A DNA stretch of 64,000 nucleotides from Cryptomeria japonica (taxonomy: Eukaryota > Streptophyta > Pinopsida > Cupressales > Cupressaceae). Below are positions 58,471 through 64,000 of this stretch, in pieces (within the stretch, counting starts at the first letter, position 1; the number at the start of each line of letters is the position of its first letter). The translations under genes and the position numbers were made by a program. The notes below the pieces were generated by a model, which did not search any database, was not told the origin of the DNA, and saw nothing but the letters and a program-made list of their open reading frames with translations. Location: positions 213,750,997 to 213,814,996 of the forward strand of contig NC_081406.1 in the NCBI RefSeq assembly GCF_030272615.1, in the 5' to 3' direction.

Positions 58471-60184
58471 GGAACCAAGGGGTTCCAAGAAGGCGAGCCT
58501 CATAGCCGCCTAAGGACATACATTCGTATGGCATTCATATCCTTTTAATTAGATTAAAATTATGATTATGTTAATTGAGCATTGAAGTTAGGTTGTAAAT
58601 TTCGATTACTTACATATGTATATATGTTTGTGGTGTTCTAACCATCTGTTTTGCAGGTTAATGATCTCTAAATAGTAGGGACATTACAGATGCCTCTCCA
58701 TAAGCATTCTACCTGCAGATACATATGCAGTTGCGTTGTCCGTGATAATTTGGACAACATTCTCAACTCCAACTTCCTAAACCACCCCATCCAACAAATT
58801 ACACAAAGTCTTTGCATTTTTTATTTCATTAGAGGCATCAATAGACTTTAGGAATACCATTGCACAATTTGAAGCCACCAAGAAGTTGAGAAGAGTCCTA
58901 TTTCGTCCATCTGTCCATCCATCAGATAAAATGCTACATCCTTTTCTCTTCCAATACCTTTTCTGATCATCAACCACAACTTGTGTATTTTTTACAGCTT
59001 TCTCTAGCAATGGCCCACTGAAGTCATGGCCTGTTGGGGCCTTAAACCCCTAACCCGCAACTGTTAATACATTAACCAAACCTTCCCAATACACATTGTT
59101 TGCTGCATTGAAAGAAAGATTATTGTAAAACCAAAAGTTTGAAGTTGCTATCTTTGCTTGATCATGCTTCTCTCTATTCCATCCTGTACCTTCAAGTGAA
59201 GGTTGTGCACCTGGAACATTGCGTGGTACAAAAAATTTAGGGTCTGATCTAACAGGAGTGCCACTAGCCTCACCCTCATTGTCACCAAAAGATGAAAGTT
59301 ATTGACGACCACGAGTGTGACCAATGGGACACGAAGTGGACAATGTGGGATTCATTGCAGCTGCCATGGCTTCTTTTGTTTTTTGCATTTTTCCTTTTGC
59401 ATATCATTCTCAGCAAGAATGGCCTTCATCTCTCTAATAATCTCAGGAGTTTATTTGGGGCATGCCTCCACACCATATCCAGGCATTTGTGCAAGGTGGT
59501 ATTTTAATCTATTGATTCCACCCGTCATCCATTTTGTACATTCGGTGCAAGTGACCTCCCCCTTTTTGCTTCCAGGAATCCCATATTTCCATGCTTTATC
59601 TCTTTGTCTTCCTGACCTTGGGGTTGCCCTTGGAGTTGAACTTGTCATTGCTGATTTAACATGAAAAAATAAAAAAATCAGCAGGGTTTTATGGAAAATC
59701 AACGAAAAAAATGACAATGAATCATTTGGGAAAAATAACAAGAAAAAACAAGAAAAAAATATGAGGAAATAACTTAGGAAAGGAAATAGAAAAAAATTTG
59801 GCAACATATCCCCTTTTTTTTCGAGATTTTTTGGATTTTCAAAACATGGAAATGATTCAAATGAAAAAAAAAAGAGGAAAAATCCTTACCTAGATCTCTT
59901 TTGCTGATTTTATCTTCTTCCCTCTCCTCCTTCAAACCCTACAAACCTGTTATAACCAAGCAAAAATGCCAAATGAGGTGAAAAAATAAAATAAAACTGA
60001 GTTTTATTGGTTAAACGGCGTGTTTTCTGGGCTACGCGAGTCCATATGAAAGACTCGCAAGTCCTTGCAAAAGACTCACGTGAGTCCTTCATATGGACTC
60101 GCCTCGCAAGTCCTTGGCGAGTCGAATCGTGGCTCCCATGGACTCGCGAATCCGTGGCGAGTCCACGAGTCTTAAAACACTGCA

Positions 60185-60560
60185 ATTCATCCTTTGGATT
60201 TTCAGGAGAAATCTCTTGGCGGAGGCCGACCTTGTTGGTTTTGCAAGTTAGGTCTTGTTCTTCGGGTTTTGATCCCTTTTTGGGCCCCGACCAGACCCCC
60301 TTGGATTGTATAAATCATTGTAATTGAGCATTAGAATGTAATGAGGTAGTTAGACTGAGCATAGAAGATAGATCTTAAGATTGAAGGTCCCGGTTGTGAC
60401 CTATTTTGTACTTTGAGCATGTTTTAGCAAGCCTGTGAGCCGGTTTCTGTAACCTGGTTGTTACTGGTTGGTTGTAATCAGTTTTCATGAAATAAAACAA
60501 TCTGTTATGCATTGCCTCCATCATGTCCTTGTGTTTCCGTTGTGTTTACTCTTGCTAACC
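60185..60560 (+). mobile_element. Chromovirus-like LTR, second part
   Basis: Continues after the hAT target duplication. It contains AATAAAACAATCTG (60491) as a plausible polyadenylation region. Exact end unknown. Confidence 0.45.
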
Positions 60561-61121
60561 GGTCCAGATTGATCTCTTTGAGGTCTCTCCTAACCAGTGA
60601 CTGTTTCACTAATATATGTGAGATTATGTAACAAATACATTAATATGCTGCATACATATAATTGCATATATTGATATGTGATAATTATGTGTAAGAACGT
60701 CATGTTGCATACCACAAAGTGGATTAGGATACCCAATTGTCATATGGGATTGATGCATTTATCTAACTTGTGCATTTATCTAACTTGTTTCTTTGCAAAC
60801 GAGTACAGATCACAAATAAGGTTGTTCTTATTTGATTGCTTTACTTGTTCTCCTTTGATGCCTTTAATGCCAACATTGACTTGCCTTATATTAACAGTGT
60901 TCCAAGAGGACGCGTCCCCCTTTAAAATGCAGGCATTTCCAAGACAAGGACGTCCTCGAGACGTGAGGACGTCTAGGGAATGTCGCTTTGATGTCTAGGG
61001 AATGTCCCTCCACCACCACAACATTTCCTCTGCCATCTCTGGGATGTTTCCTCACTAGGGGGGACGTTTCTCAAAAGAATGTGTTAGAAACGCCAAAGAG
61101 GACGTTGTGACGTCATGGAGA
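60561..61121. other. Mostly unassigned, with a hAT-end-like start at 60896
   Basis: CAGTGTTCCAAGAGGACGCG at 60896 looks like a hAT terminus, followed by GACGTCC / GTCCTCGAGACG words also found at 31960-31980. A matching second end was not found. The rest shows no feature. Confidence 0.35.
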
Positions 61122-61129
61122 CTCCCAAC

Positions 61130-62321
61130 CAGAGTTCCGTGACTCGCGGCGAGTCACGCGAGTCAGCGGGCCAAGTGACCCCTGCCGGGTCACGGTGACC
61201 CTGACCCGGGCTCGGACAGGTCAGAGGGCCTGACTCGCCGAGTCCGAGGGTCGTGACCCGACTAGAGTCACTTAATAAAGTGCAGTTAAAAAAAAAAAAA
61301 AAACATAACATTTTTTAATGACTTTTTTCGCCATTTCCCTTTCTTATAACACTCGACGCCTTTAGAAAATAATAAAAGTATTTTTGGCCTCACGGGGCAC
61401 TGCCCCTCGACCCCGCCCTGTATCGCGACAGGGAACGCGCAAGGGGCGCTGCCCCTTGACCCCAAGTTGGGGGCGTTGCCCCCAAACCCCCGTTGAAAAA
61501 TATAGGGGGAAACCGCGCCGATAAAAGTAGGGAAAATCTAGCCTCTAACTCTAATTAGGCTCCATATAACAACACAACTTAGAAATCTTGGTAATTGGTA
61601 TTTAGATTTAGTATTTCAAATTTCCTATAGTCTCATTTGAAAATGTAATTCTTATACTGTAATACTGTCATACATCTTTTCAAAACTAGTTTTTCAAGTA
61701 CTATATGTATATGTATAACTATATCAGCACCACCACCCCGCCACCCCCCCGTCGCCGTCCCCCTGCCGTCCCCAAACTTAAGCCCTTGGTCCCCCCGTCC
61801 CGGAAACACGTCCCCTCGTCCCCAACACCTATGGCTACTCAGACTGGCACATCACAGGCAGAGACTATGGCTACTCAATCATCCAGGACCTACCTTAGAT
61901 GCCTTTCTAGGAGGCAAATAGACGAGGCTGAGCCAGAGCCTGAGCCATAGACTTGTTTTTGTTTACACTTTACAGTTACATATATGTTTGGGAACATTTG
62001 AAGTCATGGATTTTATATACATTGGACAACATTTATAACTCTATATATCTATGTTTTCTAATTCCTTCAGCTACAATTTACATTTCTACCCATGTGATGG
62101 ATGTATGTTTATGTATGTGATCAAATTAGCTTCTATTTGATGATGTTATAGTGTCTTTAAGCTTAATTCAATAATGGGTGTATGAAACAAGTTTTAAATC
62201 ATTAAAAATCTCTAAATTTCAAGGGTTTTCTTATTTTGCCGAGTCATTGCCGAGTCCGAGCCGAGTCACGAGTCGAGTCAGCCTTGCCGAGTCAGAGCCG
62301 AGTCCGAGTCTGGGAACTTTG
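61130..62321 (+). mobile_element. Short non-autonomous hAT element, 1.2 kb
   Basis: Ends CAGAGTTCCGTGACTCG and (read inward) CAAAGTTCCCAGACTCG, flanked by exact 8-bp duplications CTCCCAAC (61122-61129, 62322-62329). Both ends carry GACTCG / CGAGTC clusters like the larger hAT. Inside are an A run (61287), a block near 61385-61500 with repeated GGGGC(G)CTGCCCC-like words, the CCCCGTCCC-rich block at 61720-61840, and a short plus-strand frame ending RRQIDEAEPEPEP, perhaps the last codons of a transposase. Confidence 0.85.
61720..61840 (+). repeat. CCCCGTCCC-rich dispersed repeat, copy 2
   Basis: TTTTTCAAGTACTATATGTA, then CAGCACC and C-rich sequence with GTCCCCAAACTTA(A/G)GCCC. It matches 63040-63170 directly and 31180-31300 in reverse. 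Confidence 0.7.
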
Positions 62322-62329
62322 CTCCCAAC

Positions 62330-63039
62330 CATCCCTCAACCTTTTAGGTGACTTGCAAACTGACTTGCAAAGTTTTAAGATTGATTGGTATCGTTGAGTC
62401 TATCTCAAGTTGTTTGGCATTGTTTGGGGGGCGAACATGGTTGCAGAGTGAGTTTTAGGAAGCTTTAGGGGGTAGTTTGGACCTACAATGGTGATGTTTC
62501 AAACCGACAACATATTTCTAGTTGTATTAGACCTACATCGTCGTATACAATAATCTAAATCAAATTGTGTGTTCCCTACCTATAGTAATCATTTCAGCTA
62601 TCTTTTCAAGGTATTTTCCTTTATTGTTTTCTATTGGGTGCTAGTTTCATACAATTTGGGCAATCTAGACATTGTCTTTTCAATGTGCTACCCTATACCA
62701 ACATTTGTATCAACTTGCAATCCTTATCAGTACTTAATAGCAGAGATAGCATTGTGTTCAGTTTGCATGGTTCTTATGCCTGTTAAAAAATAAAAGATCA
62801 TCTAGAGTGGTCATTACACATAAAGATGTATTTCATGACAACAAAATTAAAATAGATTTATGCTATTATTTCTATACCTTGAGCTGAAATGATAGGGGTA
62901 ATTAAAGCTTTTACTGTCTTTAGGGTTAGATCCTTTTAAGATACTCCAACACAATTTTTCTACTTATAACTTAATGTTCAAAGTTCAATGCAACCAATGC
63001 AATGTGTTTACTTATTCCTTATACAGTTATACATATTTT
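62330..63039. other. Non-coding, unassigned
   Basis: AT-rich, no domain. The 74-codon frame at 62569-62793 is hydrophobic but has no other support. Confidence 0.3.
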
Positions 63040-63170
63040 TATAACTAATTTTTCAAGCACTATATGTATTATGTCAACACCGCTCCCCTGCCGCCCCCCA
63101 TCACCGTTCCCAAACTTAGGCCCAAAGTACCCCGTCCTCGACACGCACCCCCCCCCCAATCTCCACATCC
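63040..63170 (+). repeat. CCCCGTCCC-rich dispersed repeat, copy 3
   Basis: Same order of blocks as 61690-61830: TTTTTCAAGCACTATATGTA, then C-rich sequence with GTTCCCAAACTTAGGCCC and CCCCGTCC. Confidence 0.7.
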
Positions 63171-63475
63171 TCAAACTTGGTGGTACATTGCTTATATACC
63201 TCTTAAATTGCAATGAAGAGTCATGTCCTCTTCCATATACACAACCGTCCCCAAGGTTGTGTCCTTTCATAACTGTTATGTGCCTCTTCCAAGAATCATT
63301 GTTTAGACCCTTGTTATGCTACCCCTGTTTCTCTTGATTAGGGCAGCCCTGCAGCCAACCCAATAACACCTGCTGGCAATCCTACTGTAGATAATGGTGA
63401 ACTACAAGGTGAAAGTGCTAGAGCCACAAATAGTTGAATTTGTTGTTGTTGTTTGTGCTGTCTTTGCTACTTTGG

Positions 63476-63577
63476 CTTTGAACTTGCTGATGAGTGTTAA
63501 GGAAATTTCATTGATATGATTCAACAGCAGGAATCATATCAATGATATTTCATTAACACTCATTGGCAAGTTCAAAG
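63476..63577. repeat. 47-bp-arm hairpin with 8-base loop
   Basis: The left arm 63476-63522 begins CTTTGAACTTGC and ends GATATGATTC; the right arm 63531-63577 is its reverse complement apart from four positions; the loop is AACAGCAG. Pairing stops abruptly outside the arms. It could be a young foldback duplication or a microRNA-like precursor. No target duplication is evident. Confidence 0.9.
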
Positions 63578-64000
63578 CAATCAAGATCAATCAAGCTAAG
63601 AAGTATGAGGCCTTTATCAAGCACACTATCATTTGCAATCAAGTAATTTTGTTTCTTATTTATTGTTATTATTATGTTGTGTAATAACACTTGCAAGGCT
63701 TCTTCAACACCTAGTGTGGAATTCAAGCTAGGGTTTCACATCTAAGGTAACACTATCATTTTCAGCACTCATGCTATTTACTTTGCCTCTGCTCTCCTAA
63801 GGGCATGCAATTGTTATCATCATCATCGTTGTTGTTGTGGAGGTGGGAACACCAACACCAGATTTGACGATGGCAAGCCACTTGACAACACAACCATTTT
63901 CCCCTCTTTCGTATGTGCAAGTACAGATCCAAAGGATTCAAAGCCAAAGCAAAGTATGACAAAAAGTTCCAGATTTTTAACAGCCCAAAACCCTAGGACT
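63578..64000. other. Non-coding, unassigned
   Basis: No gene or repeat boundary seen. A short CAT/CAA-rich low-complexity patch is near 63810-63860. Confidence 0.3.

Larger units (their letters stand above)
55867..58688. mobile_element. Solo LTR (or compact LTR-like element) inside the hAT
   Basis: Starts TGTCATGTCCCC, ends GGGACATTACA, with exact 5-bp duplications GATGC (55862-55866, 58689-58693). It cuts the hAT transposase between codons for ..MERH and the following PRITW. No coding domain or primer site is visible. Contents: PyCGATA / ATCGGT-rich stretch (56520-56900), AT-rich repeats (57060-57400), a GC-rich stretch near 57430-57540, and tandem repeats at 58110-58470. Confidence 0.8.
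54218..59645 (-). pseudogene. hAT transposase (BED finger, DUF659, dimerisation region), decayed
   Basis: Minus strand, from 59645 downward: BED zinc finger (VTCTECTKWMTGGINRLKYH); a linker with a frame change and stops; DUF659 (GCSILSDGWTDGRNRTLLNF, SIDASNEIKNAKTLCNLLDG); then, past the solo LTR insertion (55867-58688), TWSPCAAHCLDLMLEDIGKI and VTRFASHFITLQSILS; a next exon (55379 to about 55045) with EAMDRAKEAISHYYRGNTRK; and a last exon (about 54750-54218) with DLWWENYGAGTRNLQKIAV, the hAT dimerisation signature, ending in a long Asp/Glu run. In-frame stops include TAG at 58779-58777 and TGA at 54652-54650. Not functional. Confidence 0.85.
53882..60184 (-). mobile_element. hAT DNA transposon, split by a solo LTR
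   Basis: Terminal sequences CAAAATTTTAAAACTCGG (left) and, read inward from the right, TGCAGTGTTTTAAGACTCG are imperfect inverted repeats. Flanks CTTCATCC (53874-53881) and ATTCATCC (60185-60192) form an 8-bp target duplication with one difference, the hAT standard. Both ends have subterminal clusters of GGACTCGC / GCGAGTCC (53898-53960, 60037-60170), the usual transposase-binding zone. Without the inserted LTR the element is about 3.5 kb. It encodes a decayed transposase on the minus strand. Confidence 0.8.

Noticed and set aside
60896-61121. Complete hAT element starting CAGTGTTCC
   Set aside because: Only one end is convincing; no inverted partner or target duplication was found.
1-64000. 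Intact host protein-coding gene
   Set aside because: Apart from the broken RRP12 blocks, every long reading frame belongs to a mobile element, a tandem repeat or a shadow frame.

Overview
This is nuclear DNA of a seed plant with a large, repeat-filled genome, most likely a conifer (an inference from element families, nesting depth and very long LTRs). No intact host gene is visible. The only host gene recognised is a decayed 3' part of an RRP12 (ribosomal RNA processing ARM-repeat protein) gene on the minus strand at about 25.7-29.5 kb. Almost everything else is LTR-retrotransposon fossils plus hAT DNA transposons.

Layout. 1-2.45 kb: two Copia LTRs in opposite directions and a Copia gag stub. 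2.48-11.3 kb: a 5'-shortened Ty3/Gypsy Tat-lineage element (RT, two RNase H domains, integrase, an antisense plant-mobile-domain-like ORF, three minisatellites, PPT, LTR). 11.3-11.9 kb: RNase H end of a LINE. 12.3-24.2 kb: a chromovirus with chromodomain whose 3' LTR was split by an 8.1-kb element with a giant LTR (minus strand, TSD GACGG). 25.7-29.5 kb: RRP12 pseudogene. 32.9-53.5 kb: one old LTR (begins TGTAATGTCCCC) receiving, in order along the DNA, a solo giant-type LTR (TSD CTAGG), a Copia solo LTR that itself contains another solo giant LTR (TSD CCACG), and a young 10.6-kb Gypsy element (TSD CATAC, LTRs differing at 2 of 278 positions). 53.5-60.6 kb: another chromovirus-like LTR split by a hAT transposon, itself split by a solo LTR (TSD GATGC). 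61.1-62.3 kb: a short non-autonomous hAT (TSD CTCCCAAC). 63.48-63.58 kb: a striking 47-bp-arm hairpin.

The most unusual signal is in the giant LTR family. Its roughly 4-kb U3 carries 17 copies of a 43-bp near-perfect hairpin in each of two oppositely oriented copies (20.8-23.6 kb and 37.2-39.8 kb). Most hairpins are 166-168 or 175-177 bp apart, with a few at 187 and 197: steps of about one DNA turn. Arm bases co-vary so that pairing is kept, and one small asymmetric mismatch block is conserved. A related LTR (33.0-36.0 kb) carries a different hairpin series at the same U3 position. All four LTR ends of this family share the palindrome AAACCCTAATTAGGGTTT (two inverted telo-boxes) about 65 bp upstream of the TATA box.

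The young Gypsy element adds an extra ORF before gag, a GC-rich hairpin minisatellite, an antisense ORF of host-like composition, and two ORFs after pol.
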